64,000 nt of DNA. Origin: Vitis vinifera. Taxonomy: Eukaryota; Streptophyta; Magnoliopsida; Vitales; Vitaceae. A program made the translations under genes and the position numbers. The notes under the pieces are model-generated. The model did no database searches. It worked only from the letters and a program-made list of their open reading frames with translations, and was not told the DNA's origin. Below are positions 1 to 13,700 of the stretch, one piece after another. The stretch spans positions 4,164,501 through 4,228,500 of the forward strand of contig NC_081815.1 in the NCBI RefSeq assembly GCF_030704535.1, given 5' to 3'. Position 1 is the first letter of the stretch. Each line of letters opens with the position of its first letter.

Positions 1-1795
1 CACAAACCAATTCCTACGATTGCTTTGATGAATTTAATCCAAACACCATGAACACTTTGCTACATCCATTAAATAAATGAATCTCTAGGGGACTCAAGTG
101 CAGGTGCAAAACCTGGTCACAACTAATTAGATGGCATTAAACCCTGAATAGAAAGCAGTTTTAAGAATAGCATAAACAGCACAAGCAGGACAACTGAAGC
201 AAGAGATACACAGACAGGAAAGAGAGCTGCACTTCCAAATCAAATTACCAATATCTGATACCATGGCACTGTTGATAAGCGTTGGATAAAGTCATCATCT
301 GCATTAAGATGTTCATGTATTAGATAATCGAGTGGGACTTCCAACCTGCATGTTGAACCATACGCTAACTTTGCTCTCGGATATAGCATAATTCTTTGAA
401 GTGATGATGACCATTAAGATTTTTAACTCCTTATGACTTTCTATACACTGCAAGACATTATCCAGTATCCATTTAGTAAAAATGGCCAGTACAACTAATG
501 GGCAGACAGAACCACATAATTAGTTACATATCTCATCCAAATAAACCCCTAACTACTAAACACTTGGAATCACTTAATGAACCCTTCTTGCTCTATACAG
601 GACCAAATCATTTTGCCTCATTAGTCTAATCTCGTGAGACACGTTCAGGGCATTGTTTATTTGTTTGTCCAAAAGACTTGCAAAAAAAACGAGAAAAGAA
701 AAGAAAAGAAAAAAAAACCTAAGTACTCTGAAAAGATTAAATTACACCCAGACTGCTAACCATTATTCCTGAAGATTAAATGTTTATAACCAATATTGTA
801 ATCGAGTAATGGCTTCTTCCAAATACCAGCTTCCAATCAACAACAGTTGAATAGAATAGATTAAATGAAATTGCTCTTCACCATATGAAATTCCAGCAAA
901 GAAAGGAAGAACAAATATAACTGCAAATCATATTGATTAAACATGGGGCTTAAACAAGATTCACACAAAAACGCAGCAGAAATTCAAAACCTCCAAATTC
1001 AACAATTATCAACGGGTAGAAAAGGCCAATGTGCTCTTCTTTTGTTTTGGTTTTATACTTGCTTCCATTTGTCATTTTTGTCTATCATATATGGCAAAGA
1101 GCCCAAAGGATTTATGTGACTTAACACCCAAGAGCAGTTAAGAGTAACAAAGACCTGGATGAACCCACGCGCAATTTTAATTTCAAAACTTAACAGGCGA
1201 AGTGAGATTTCTTTTTCCAATCCAAGCCACCCCATAATTTAAAATTTTTGACAAACAACAAGTTAAGCACAAACACTTCAACCCAACCACAATTCAATCA
1301 AACAAAACAGAAACAGGCCAATTCGTAACACCAATCCATACACAAAAGCCCAAATCTCACACATCTTGAGCTCAATCCCAAATCGCCGTTTCAAAATCCA
1401 TTTACCCCAATCTTACAACCTCCAAAACTCCCAAAGCAAGAACAAAACCCAAATCAAAATACAACAAACCCTAAAAAACGATCGGAACCCAAAACAACCC
1501 CAAAAAGCCAAAAATTCACCAGATCCAAACGGAATCGGACCCGACAGAAGGTAAAACTAGGTTTTCGATTAGGGATTTACCACAACTCCAACAGGTCGAT
1601 CAAAAAAATTCAATCTTTCTTTGCCTCTTCAAAAGAAATATAACTCACTTCCAATTCGATTTAGGTTGAGAAGATCAAGAAACCCTAAGAGGAAATCAAA
1701 TTTCGGAGGGTGAAGCAAGAAAGCTAAGAGGCAGCTTTCTAGGGTTTCTTCCTGTGGCTTTTAGAGAAAGATGAAAATTGCTGGGGAGAGAGGTA
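1..1795 (-). other. 5' leader and first intron of a leftward gene (body outside window)
   Basis: On the minus strand, about 1790 to 1590 reads as a pyrimidine-rich plant 5' leader with repeated AAACCCTAG-type words and no ATG. Two good donor sites follow: AAGTGAGTT near 1655 and TGTGGTAAATCC near 1582. The remaining 1.58 kb shows no convincing open frame on either strand and looks like a long leader intron. The coding part would lie left of position 1. The transcription start is probably near 1790-1850, below a CpG-richer stretch at 1885-1955. This rests on composition and splice consensus only, so the gene cannot be named. Confidence 0.4.
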
Positions 1796-2420
1796 TTAAG
1801 CATCGCCCATTGGCGGTGTGAACTGACGTGGACGTCTAGGGTTCTTTCGTGGGTACTATTTGAGTTTAAAAAGCATTATTTTAAGTCGGCGCCGTTTTGT
1901 ATTATTTGAAGAGCACCGCTACGCGCTCCTGACGCGTGGTGTTACGACGATGCAGTGAAATTAGACGACTTGTCTCTAAAGGGTTAACTTTAGAAGCCAG
2001 GCTGGCCTTCCAAGTTGGGCCGTCTCGATCTCCACCGTTTTTTCATCTGATTTTGGAAAATGCATTTTTGAATTTAATGTCCTTTTTGATGGAAAATACG
2101 AAAACAATTTTTTGACATAATTTATAAATTCAAAATATGAAGTTATATTAACTGAATTTTAAAGATTTTAACATTTATTTGATAAGTGTAGGAAAGTCAA
2201 TATTTATGAAGTTTATGTTTTAAAAAATAATATTTTTAAGTTTGATTATGATTAAGAAACTATTGGTTTAAGATTAATCCATAGGATTTTATAAATATAT
2301 GGGATGAAAGAGAGAAAGACGATGAAAAAAGAGAGACAAGAGTAATATGTAAATATTTTCCTTATTTTATCTAAATCAGCTATCACAATTTTAAAACACA
2401 TGTATAGTGTTAACAGAGAC
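1796..2420. other. Intergenic, promoter side of the leftward gene
   Basis: Positions 1800-2040 are richer in CpG and probably carry the promoter of the leftward gene. From 2050 the sequence turns AT-rich and I see no gene. Confidence 0.3.
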
Positions 2421-2599
2421 TTATATTTATATAGTGTTAGAAACTTTCTTTCATATCCAATCTGAGATATCACAAATATCCTTCATGCAAACACAACATA
2501 TTCGTTGTCTCATGAGATTATGGAGCTAAATAGAAAAACAATCTTTACACAACTAAACAAACCCGCACATTAGGTGCGAAGATTAACTCTAATACCATT

Positions 2600-2982
2600 T
2601 GTAATAACTCGCACAAAATCATGTAGATATTATTCGTTTTTGGCCTAAAGAGACTCTCGTGACTTTAATACGTGTCTACATGATTAAAAGAAATTCATAC
2701 TTAAATAACATTAGAAATTTTTCTCTTCCATCTAATGTAAAACATCACACAAAAGGTGTATTGGGTTTATGGTAAAGAGAGTTCTAAGAGTTTGAAGTAT
2801 GCATTCTTAAAATTTATTAATAAATTTAATCTCTCTTTCCCTTAAACTTAGATAATTACACTAAATTGCATAAATATTTTTTCTTATCTATCTATTTCAT
2901 TTTAATTTTCTTGTTGTGTTTAGGTGTTGTGATTTTTCCTTCTTGTGTTTTTCTTAGTATTAGAGTTTTTGTTGGCCTAACA
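2600..2982 (+). repeat. Ty1/copia-type LTR
   Basis: The block starts with TGTAATAACTCGC and ends with GGCCTAACA, so it has TG...CA ends. It is followed two bases later by a TGGTATC primer-binding site. The first 150 bases match, with divergence, repeat units at 21941-22502. A partial related unit lies just upstream at about 2430-2475, so the 5' border could be earlier. I found no second LTR downstream of 4257, so the element is truncated. Confidence 0.6.
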
Positions 2983-2984
2983 AG

Positions 2985-2999
2985 TGGTATCAAAGTCGT
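2985..2999 (+). other. Retrotransposon primer-binding site (tRNA-Met type)
   Basis: TGGTATCAAAG resembles the TGGTATCAGAGC complement of initiator tRNA-Met used by plant Ty1/copia elements, and lies directly after the LTR end. Confidence 0.6.
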
Positions 3000-3002
3000 G
3001 AT

Positions 3003-4257
3003 GTAAAGATTGAAGAAAAATTATTTTGAAGATGATTCCAATGATAAAACATGATATTGAAACTTTCAAATGGGAGAATAGTATTTGGTAAAGTACTATT
3101 AAAAAAGGTTTGATTTTAGTGCAACAAAGACTTCTCAAAAGCATTACAAGAAACTAGATGAATTAGAAACAAGAACCATAAGTGCTATTCATTTTAAGTC
3201 TAACTCTTGAAATAAAGTATAGTGTTTTGAATGAGAAGTCTCCTTCTATTATATGAGAGAAGTTAGAAAAAAATTATATATCAAAATACCTAACAAATAA
3301 GTTATATTTGAATAAACAACTATTTGTGTTCAAACATAGATGTTAAGATTGATGAGGAAAATCAAATAATTATTTTATTGACATCCCTACCAAAACCTTT
3401 CGAGACTATGGTGACTATACTTTTAGTTAGAAAGACGATGTGAACATGAAAGGTATTATGATAGGAAAGATGATTGGTCTTAATCACACTTTTGAAGGGA
3501 TATGAAGTGTTACTACTATCACAAAAAAAGAGATATATCAAAAGATATTATGAAAAAATTACAAAGCACTAAAAATGAATATATCAAAATGTACTATGAA
3601 GAATTAATAAAGCACTTATAAGTAAAAAAAAAAAAATCTCAAAAGACTTCAAATTCTACTAATGTTATTGATGAAGATTTTTGTAAATAATGTGATATTC
3701 TTTTTATTATAGTTGATGAAAATTTCACTAACTCTTGAATCTTAGATTTTGGATGTTCCTTTTATATGCATCCATATAAGAAATGGTTTGATATCTATAA
3801 GGAATGTGATGTTAGTATTGATCGAATGGACAATCATTTAAGCTCGAAAGTCATTAGAATTGACACCATAAAGGTGAGGATGTTTGATAATGTTGTGAGA
3901 AAATTGGATAATGTTAAGCATATTCCTAACTGGAGGAGAAGTTTAATTTTTATAAAGATTTTAGACACTTTGAGCAATGATTTTTCTGCAAAGAATGATA
4001 TTATGAACATCAACAAAGGTGTTTTTATAACTATGAAGGGGAAAAAGATGAAAATTTTATACTCTTTGATTGATAAGACAATTTTAGGTAGAATTATGAA
4101 AGTAGAGTCATGTCATGAAGAGTCTTTTGTTCAAGTTCAAAAAGTTGATGACGATTTATACTCTTTGTCAGGGTTTTGTTTCACCTCTCCATTGGTGGAC
4201 CATAATAATCAATTTTTTCATTTTAGACTAAGACACCCTAGAGCTTTGAAAAATTAA
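3003..4257 (+). pseudogene. Degenerate copia gag-pol fragment
   Basis: Positions 3003-3730 are broken gag-like sequence with many stops. From 3741 a frame reads ILDFGCSFYMHP, matching the copia protease motif ILDSGCSxHM with the second active-site residue changed from S to F. The open stretch 3766-4257 (163 codons) continues into the region before the integrase: a VIRIDTIKVRMFD-like block and a MKGKKMKILYSLID block. It ends without integrase, reverse transcriptase or RNase H. An in-frame TGA lies just before the motif. It is a dead remnant of the element whose LTR is at 2600-2982. Confidence 0.75.
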
Positions 4258-5700
4258 CAATCTTTTTTCAACCTTAGTTTAACACTTATTTAATTAATTT
4301 TCTTAAAATATACTATTACTTAAAAAAAATTAATATTTTCACATGGAAACATCATCTAACTTGGGTAGAAAATCATTTCATATTTAACAAATATTAATAA
4401 TAGTATTATTATTTTTAAAAAAATTGTAATTTGAACTTCAATTTCAACTTCTTAGGTTAAAAGTCAGTAAGCTTATTCCAAATGAGACCTGTCATTTCCA
4501 CGCGCCAAGGAGATGTGGGAGTGTTCATGTGGGTGAAATTATCGTTGGGCCCACCACTCCCGAGCCGGTTCTCAAGGATCGAGTCGGCCTAAAACCAAGT
4601 CGAATGAGATGGGAGGACCCCGAGTTGACGGCTGAGTCAGACTTGGCCCTGACCAGCCACGCCAAGACAACCGCACACTGGATCAGCCCAGCTCCACCTG
4701 GCGGCAACCTTAAAAACACAATTACTTTTACTTTTTAACACCAAAAATTAATTGAATTAGGTTTATCACGGTGTTTGTTTTTTTTATTGAATAAAAAAAA
4801 CTAAAATATTTAACTTTTTTTTATTTAGCTAAAAATAACCTGTTAAACATCGTGCAATATAACTAAATTGAACCTATCAATAACAAATTCATTTTAATTA
4901 TATTAGACGATATCAATAAATTATTTTTATCTGAATAGAAAAAATCAAATATTATGACTTTTTTTATTAGTAAAAAAACAAACATCACCTTCAAGGGTGA
5001 GTTCCAATTTTTTTTCCTTTTTTGCCCTTTTCTAAAAGGTACCACCCATCTGCTTCCCTTTATATCGTGGAAATAATAAGAGAAAATAAGGCGATCTTGT
5101 TGGAAACAGGGGGATTGTGTCAATTGGTCAAACAATATGGAGGTCGTTTTCTTGGAAATACAGAAGTTTAGTCACATGGCTTAAAATAACGTCAAAGGTT
5201 CAATTAGAGTACAAATGAAAATTTTGATATTAAAAGTATTAGTAACGCAACGTTCAAGTTATTGAAATGGTCGCCCCCGATTCATATTTCCTACTTCTTC
5301 GTTGGGTTAGTATTTAGGTGAACTTCTTGGTCAGAAACCGGACATTCTTACCTGCCAGGAAGGTGAAGAAGCCTACTTTGAAGTTGGAAAGAAATGTATA
5401 AGAAATTGGGCGCGCGACCTTGTGGAAGCATCTCTTTGTTTTCAGGAGACTGGTCAGGAGTTGAATGCCTGTGAAAATTTATGAGAAATCTCTCCTACCT
5501 CTCTTTGAAGCTTGAACAGTTTGTTTGATTGTAGCCCAAGTCATAATATTTTACTTTCCCTTAGTCTATAGCAGTCAGCTTCATCCTCAAGATACGCCAC
5601 TGATTTTCCTAACACATCTCCCATTATTATCCCATGCCTTTGGGACTCAACTTCCTGTTTTAATAGCATGCTTATTTTAAAAGATATAAAAATGGAGAAG
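4258..5700. other. Intergenic with an isolated GC-rich patch
   Basis: Positions 4500-4720 are clearly more GC-rich than the flanks and are open on both strands for 64-69 codons, but neither product resembles a protein I know. The rest is AT-rich. I see no gene. Confidence 0.3.
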
Positions 5701-7530
5701 AGACGAAATAACAAAAGAAATAAACATGGTGGTTAACACTTAACATTCAAAGGACACCAAAACAAAGCAAAACACTACAATCCCAACACACAGTATCATA
5801 GAAAATTCAAACATGGCCGACTCATTGAAGCTCTAATTTGAATAGGCTGCCCCCAGAGTGAAAAACCCCACAAGAAAAATATTCACGAACCTCCAAATCT
5901 AGGTTCATAGGTGGAATATAAAGCTAGAAGCATTATTGTAATCTATCATATACCTTTTTATGAATGCATCCTGATCAACATACTTTAAAAATCAATTGTC
6001 TAAAAGTAACAAGAAAAAACATGTTTATCTGTTATTCAAGCGTGACATTCAAGTCAAGGGTGACTACACGTTCGCAATAAGCATCATCAGTTACCCCTGA
6101 CCTTATTCCTATATTTTAACAAAGTGAAAAAAAATATATATATATCTGCAAATGATGTTAGTGGTGTAAGAGGCACTACTCAGGGTAAAGACATAGGACA
6201 GCAGGAAAGTTAATAGAAAGGGGAAAGAATACAACCTTCATGGGTTGGCATGTAATTCCTGGTGGCATCATTATTGTCTATAATCTTAAGTGGAATCTTC
6301 ACTCTCTTTCTACCTTCCTTTGTCACCATTTGAGCTCTTTGAACCACTGCTAGACACCAAACAAGTGGGTACACCTTGTATCACTTTTCGGCAAGTTGTA
6401 AATCCTGTCACTGAATATGATATCCTCCACACAAGTATGTATGTGTGTACATATATATGGACATAGCAATATAAAGTTGTGGCCCACTGAGTTCATGATA
6501 TAAAGCAAGAGAAACATGCATAAAATACAAGTATTCTGCCAAGTGAAAATGATACCTAAAACACACTTCTCCCAAAAAAATATTTTCTCACTTTTACATC
6601 TCAAATAGAAATCGCATAGCAATGCCTAAGAGAGGCGGAGATGGTGTTTCTCCATAATAAGTGAGACTACTCATCTTTGATTTGCAACATAAATTTAGGT
6701 TTAATGTCAAAAAACCTTAATATACCTAGCACATTTCTGCCTTTGAAATGCCCAAAAAACCTGCAATAGCAAATAGGGTTTTGACAATATAAACACAACC
6801 CACACAGGAAGTCTAAAAGGTAACAATTTTATAATCGGCTTTTCATTTTGGATGATTCGACAGATACAAATTAACACATTTGAAGATGAAAATTAAAAAA
6901 GGCTCCAGCACTGTAGAACCAAAAACAAACTATTCTCTACTAGATTGTATTTGTATTTTTGCTAAAGCTTCCTGTTATAGATCCACAATATTTCCCCCCT
7001 TTTTTTTTTCTTCATAATAATCAGCAGAATGCAACAATGCATACATTATGGAGTTAGGACTCTAAAAATTCGAAACCAAATCATTTTTGTTAGTGAATGG
7101 AATGCAAACTAAAATAAAAAATTGGAATTTAACAAAAATAAGCAGATAAACAAACATGAAACACAGCTGAAGACCTTATAAAAAAAATGGCATTAGAAGA
7201 TTAGTTAGCAACTGGATTTTTGAGGAGAATATCATAGATCTTAATACCTTTGCTTTTGGCTGCCAAAAGTGATGAGCTTCCTCCCTGGTTAGGCTTCCAT
7301 AGTAATATATTAAATGGCAAATTACCCAACAATGTTAGTGCCATACTTCTGATCTGCTGCTGCAATACCCACGCACATTTCTGACAAAGCATTCATGTGA
7401 GGAAAAGGATACTTGAAAATCGTCTGCATTATAAATATTATAACAGATTCAAGATCTATTAGCATTTCTGTAAAACAGTGCATTGCTATTTATAGCTTTG
7501 TGAACAAACAATACAAACAAGATTCACAGA
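5700..7530 (-). other. Unassigned region with two exon-like minus-strand blocks
   Basis: Two minus-strand blocks look exon-like. One runs from about 7426 (after a TTTATAATGCAG acceptor) to about 7323, reading TIFKYPFPHMNALSEM and on to a GTAATT donor. The other spans about 6405-6306 and ends in either a serine-rich tail or THLFGV. I cannot join them in one frame or recognise the protein. They could be 3'-UTR exons of the kinase gene upstream on this strand, a gene remnant, or chance. Confidence 0.2.
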
Positions 7531-7794
7531 CGCCTTGTCTTTTCATTAATGAACTACAAAAACTGTTTGTTGTTCACACATAGGCCCCTGTTTACAGACT
7601 CTCTATCTCATGCTGGTGATACTGAGAAAGGCTTTGCCTGGTTCAGCTTTCAGCAAGACAAGGGAGTACTGTTCATATCAAACCTGACAGTGGACAGAAA
7701 ATTTATCCCATCTCAACATGCCCATGTTCCTACACCCCCATTATATTTACACAAAAGGACTCTTAATTTGACATAGCCAGCCATCTTGTGGAAG
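7530..7794 (-). other. Probable 3' UTR of the Raf-like kinase gene
   Basis: Sequence after the TGA at 7795-7797 stays moderately GC-balanced without long frames down to about 7530, where AT-rich sequence begins. The end point is inferred from composition only. Confidence 0.35.
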
Positions 7795-10700
7795 TCACTT
7801 GATGTTCATGGCTGCAGACATAACACGTAGCTCCTTAGCAATCTCTGAGAAATCTGGCCTGGAGCCAGGATCAGATGACCAGCACCTCTCCATCAATGAT
7901 CTCCATGCTGGGTCACAGGTTGGAATTTTGGGTCGCAGATTGCCTTTGATTATACCAGCTGAAAAAGAAAACCCAAATCTTACTGCCTCAAAGATGCAAA
8001 AATATTGTAAGTATTAAATCTGACTAAATGGAATCTAGTTCAGCATCGTCTCTGGAACACTACTACTATTAAGATAAAGCACTACTTCATGAGATGTTCT
8101 TTGTTGGAGCATGATATGCACTGTGGCTAAATCTTAACCACTTAAGCTATTTGAAAAATTGGTCATTCAACATGTTATTAGAGCTCACTATATAATTATG
8201 TGTGATAAAAAATGTGTGATTTTGTAGCATGTGCCTCTCAATGGTGGGTATGGAATCAGGGCTGAGCATATGATATCCATGGTAGGCCTGGGCCACATGC
8301 GAGGGGATAAAGCTTTTAGGAAAATTGGTTACTCAACATTCCTAATTGTGGTCCATAAAATATCAGAAACCTGAAAACACCAAGGATGAGTTAGATATAG
8401 GACTGAGGCCTAATTTGTTATAGCTTTATACTTCTAATTTTAACCAAAAGAAGTTGAAACTGAAGTCAAAACCATGATTTCAGAGAAACAATCCTAATAT
8501 TATAAAATTTTCATTAAGCATAAAACAATTTCCTGCGTTAACTGAAAAGGACATTCACAAGAGAGAACCTTGACATTGCGTCCACATAGACTCTCAAGGA
8601 AACCAAAAGTAGTTTTATTAAGATCATGAAAGCAGAAGTAGAAACTCTTGATATGTTTAAAGCCACTTTAAGCATCCAAAAAGTCAATTCAAACAAGGGC
8701 TAACATGCTGATCAGACCGAATTTGACTCAGTTTAAAGCATAGTTGTTAAAAACTTACAATACATGATATGCTACAATGATACAATACATTTTTTATGGA
8801 ACTTGATAACATATCGCAATTTGTATCACAATCTTAGGTGTATCTTACAATTCACATATGTGATGCAGTAATATATATACCTTCAACTATTTTTCATAAT
8901 TTTTGAGAAAAATCAAATTCAAAAATTATTTTATTAAAAAAATTATTATATTAATTGTTTAAAATATACAAAAAGGTTGTAAATTGATAATATAAAGGAG
9001 AGATGTAAAATAACCCTATATGAAAAGTTACATTCATGTTATTAAAGGTTATAACATAAGTTACATAAATTTATTCTTACAATGAATATTAGAAAATTTT
9101 CATTTAAATGAATTCAATGTTAACATTGAAAATTATGATAACTAGTGAATAAAAACTTTTACTTAATATTTATCTTTTTTGTTTTGAAAAAATATTTTTT
9201 TGAAAAAAATGCCAATTTTTAAAAAAATATTTATGTTTTTTTTGTTTTTAAATTATTCATTTCTAATTTATCTTTTATTTTAAATTTATATTATCCTTTT
9301 ATTTCATATTATGATTTTATTTTTAACTACTTTTCATATTTATCTCATTAATCCTATTTTAAAAAATCACTATCGCTTCAATTTTAAATATTTTTTATAT
9401 TTATCATTTTAATTTAATTTAATTTAATTTTAAATATTTTTATTTTAAAATATTAAAAATATAATTTTATTCAAAAACTGTTGAAATATGAAAGCAATTA
9501 ATGAAGTTCTAATATTTTATAAATTAAAATTAATTTGATAAGATAAATTATTAATATAATTTTTAATAATTTTAATTATTTAAATAAAATAATGTTAATA
9601 GAAAAAATTGTAACTACAAATTTGTAATAAAATTTTAAAAACTAAATCTCAAATAAATTATTTTATATAAATCAATTTAATTTTTTATTTAAAATGTAAT
9701 AAAATATGTTTTAATAAAAGTTGTTTTTAATTTTTAAAATAAATGAATATAAATATATCAAAAGAATTTAAACTATTTTTTTTTAAAAAAAAATTGATAA
9801 ATATTATCATTAATCATATTTATATCAATTACATTTATAAAATAAATTTAATATGTGTATTTTTTTCTTATTTTAACATTTTTTGAAAGTTTTCTAAGCA
9901 TTTTCATGAATTTTAAACCATTTTTGTTCTATTGATATTTTTTTCAAAATATCCACCGATATATCGGTAAAATCCAAGTATGGATATATCTGTATTTACA
10001 GATATTTCAAACATTGGTTATATATTACTCTATACTTTATGCTTCCAATATAGATGCATATAAATGCATATTTTTTCTACTTCTTTTTCACTATGTAAAA
10101 AAATTTATGATACAAGATACAAAAAAAATATAAAAACGATACACAATACCTTTTATGAGTCAACAACCATGGTTTAAAGCTAAAAAAGCTAAATAGTACT
10201 TGTGTTTTACCTTTTCATCGACACAAGTCATCGTCAATTTATGGATGAGTATTAGCAGAACTTCAAACATTATAGATTTGAGTAATAAGATAAGACTTCA
10301 AAACACGCTTTTCAATAAAGAAAGCCTAGCTGCAGATAACATGTAATCACAAAAATTAGCTTCAAAACTCCACATAATTGAGATGAAAATAAAATAACAA
10401 TGAAATCACCAAATATTCGTTCAATTATATGAGACTTTTCTATTTGGTTAGTGTAACATACAAATCTACTTGCCATCAAGATTGTCAAGTTGAGCAGTAC
10501 CTATTATTTCCTCTGAGCTCAACTTTCCATAAGGTTCCTCCCCAGTCAAGAGTTCCCACATGGCTATTCCAAATGAGTATACATCAACCTATATAAAAGA
10601 ATGAAGGAATCAAGTGAAACAATTGGCAATAGATAAACATGACAAAATTAATAATTTGTGGATAACCATATCACCTTTTCTGTTACCAAGTCATTCTTAC

Positions 10701-13700
10701 TGTTAAAAAGTTCTGGAGCCATCCATGGTATAGTTCCTCGTAACCCACCAGAGATGAGGGTCCTCTGCTTAATTTTTGACAAGCCCAGATCACCAATCTG
10801 AAAAAGAAAGGCAGGTGTTGCAAATGAAAATGCCAGGTTGATGATCATGTACCACAAATAAATAACTTAGAAGGGAAGACCAGGAATGAAAGATATTAAA
10901 ATGTAATGCTTTTCCAGGTAGCATGCCTTGCAAACTGGTCGCTGAGGATCCCTCATATTCATGAACAAGTTATGAGACTTTAAATCGAAATGAACAATGT
11001 TCTTCCCATGTAGATATTCCATACCAAAGGCTGCATCCATAGCGATAATTAATCTCTTCCGATGATCAATTGTTCTGTAAATCAGAAACATCTCAATTTA
11101 AAGAAAGCCAATGCCAGTATCACTATCTATCAATTTTAAGATCTGTGATCAATGCCTATAGAAAAGATGCAACAAGAAACTCAAACTCAGAATTAGTAAC
11201 TTAATTGACAAGAGCTTAAGAAAACCAACAAAAGCTTATTACATTACAAGCCAAGTCCAGATGAACAAACAAAAAATTGTACTATTGACAGTATTGGAAA
11301 GTAACAACAAATTGCTCATGCTCTCATCATGAGACGAGAATATAAATGTTTTGCATGAAAGACCTTGGTATCTCTGTTCACACAATTCAGGTTAATGGTC
11401 ATTCTCTTTGCAATATTAAAATCTGGTTCTTCCAATTACAAGCAATGCTTCCTTGCAAGCTTATTCATGAGTATATGTTTAGAACAGAAACATGAATCAT
11501 GTTCCTATGCAATCTCAATCTGTTGGATTGTCTCAAGTGTTAGTTTAATAGGCATATCTAATTTCATTACTTTCAAGGCACTGCAACATGAATAGGGGCA
11601 AGAAGCCAGTTGATTCAGAAGACACAAACCAAGACATGGATTAGCCAGGATATTTATTCTAAATCACATGAAGTGATGTTGTCCCTGGACTACAGATCTC
11701 TTTAATGTCTGTCTCATTCCTTTTCTTCATTCTCATATTCCTCTCCAATTACATTATGCCACCAGCTTGACATTTGACATGTAGCACATGCGTGTGTATG
11801 TGGGAGCACTGTACTGATATTATGATTTGATCCTAATTGATATCAAGACAGCAAATAGAGATTTGATTAGATTGTAAACAGTATTAAAATAGCAAATATC
11901 TATTTCCCTGTGAGGGTTGATTTGGTGGATAGCTCTCCGTATTGATCATCATCTAACCTTCATATAAAGTAATAAACCCCATTTCATGATCTTCAAAATT
12001 GTGCTTTAACAATAGTAACTATGGTCATTCAAAGACTTTCAAGGGGGCATGGCTTCTGTTCTATGAATGTGTGTTTTTTGAAGCAAGGTTAGGATAAATG
12101 CCTCTTTTGCAAATAGCATGCAAGAGGAGCAGCAGATGTGCACTATATTCAGGTATGAACACGTTCTTCGATCTACTCAGAGAAAAAGAGCAAAACTAAA
12201 TAGTTTTCTGGCTAAACTAAAAACAAAAGATAAGAAGGTATCATACCGATCTTTTTTTTGCAACACTTGTTTAAGAGAGCCATTCACCATGTATTCTGTT
12301 ACCGTTGCCAAATTTGTCACAGGTCCATCTGTAACTACACCATAGAATGCCACAATATTTGGATGGTGAAGCTGCCCTAGTATGTGGGCCTCCTTCCAGA
12401 ACTCTGCAACCTGCAAAGAAGTAAACAAGAAAGAAGTTTCGTTATTAGATAGGCTTGGCCAAAACACTGCTCAAAACTTGGTCTGTTTCTTGTTGAAAAT
12501 CTGATATTTGTAAAGAATATCATTAAGAAGTGACATGCAAGTTGATGAAAGCATCCAAACAAGGTAAGAGTTAATTATTTTACTCATTGAAAGATGATAA
12601 AAATTGGAAAGTTCCAAAATGATGTAATATTACCAATCGGTCCTCCTCCAATGTGTCTTCTGTGAAGCAACTGGGTTTTATCCTCTTAATGGCAACATCA
12701 GACCCCTTCCATTTTCCATAAGATACAGTTCCATAAGTACCCGAACCAAGTTCTTTTATGTATTCCAGGTCAGTATTTTTTATAGTCTGCAAAAAATATA
12801 AGAAGCTTAAATCCCTCTGAACAGGAAGAAGCAAGCATTTTCTTTTAAATTCCATTTTACCTCAAATGTTAGTAAAAGGAACTAGAGGTATATGCTCAAC
12901 AGTTTACCTGCAGCTCTCTAGTGGATAGAAGAGAATAAAATGCAGCCAGGTCACTAGATACTCCACCAATTAGCTTAGAGCCTTTATGGCTTTCTTTAAT
13001 GCAAACCTGCCAAGATGATTCCTTTGTCAGCCAAAGTCAAAGAAAATGCATTACCAATTATGAGATGACAGCTCAACTACATTTTCTTTCTTCATTCTTC
13101 TTAAATTATGGTTAGATGAAAGAGAAGAATATAAGCAATACCTTTTCATCAATGCTTAAATCAGATGAAGGGTCCAGTTGGATTTCTTCTTTATGCACAT
13201 AATCATTTCCCAATTTGGTTGCATTCCCAGTGAGAGAACCGGATTCCATTCCATTTGAGTTGTAAGCTTCTGGGCTTGAGTGTCCATCTATGAGATCCAA
13301 ATGCTTTGATTGAGACTTTAGTAGGGCTTCAGAAACATCAATGTCAACATGAGAAGAAAGTGCAAGAGGTTCCACTTCTTTGGATGATGACAATGAAAGA
13401 TTACCCAATGAAAGATCAACTGGAGATGCAACTCCACCTTGTAAAGTATGGGCACCATCACGATGAGTGCTTAATGACTCAATACCTGCTTCCCTATCTG
13501 ACAGCTTACTGTTGCATCTCAGTTCTGTTCCTTGGCTATAACCTGGATAATTCAGAAAGGCAGAAATATTGTCAACTTTCTGAGGGCTCAATGAGAATGG
13601 TTGCCTTGAATCATAACAACCAGATTCACAATTTGTGAGCACTCTGTGACAATTCTGGTAAGGGTTCTGATGTGGAACTTCATGCATCCCACTACCAGAA

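Larger units (their letters stand above)
7959..10500 (-). other. Intron 7 of the Raf-like kinase (2.5 kb), carrying a transposon
   Basis: The donor AATAATAG|GTACTG is at 10500-10499 and the acceptor TTTTTCAG| at 7960-7959. Splicing joins ...EEIIA to [12 protein letters not shown], a standard kinase subdomain X sequence. More than half the intron is the hAT-like element at 8739-10171. Confidence 0.85.

Noticed and set aside
4529..4738. 69-codon frame in a GC-rich patch
   Set aside because: Both strands are open by composition, with no motif and no splice or promoter support.
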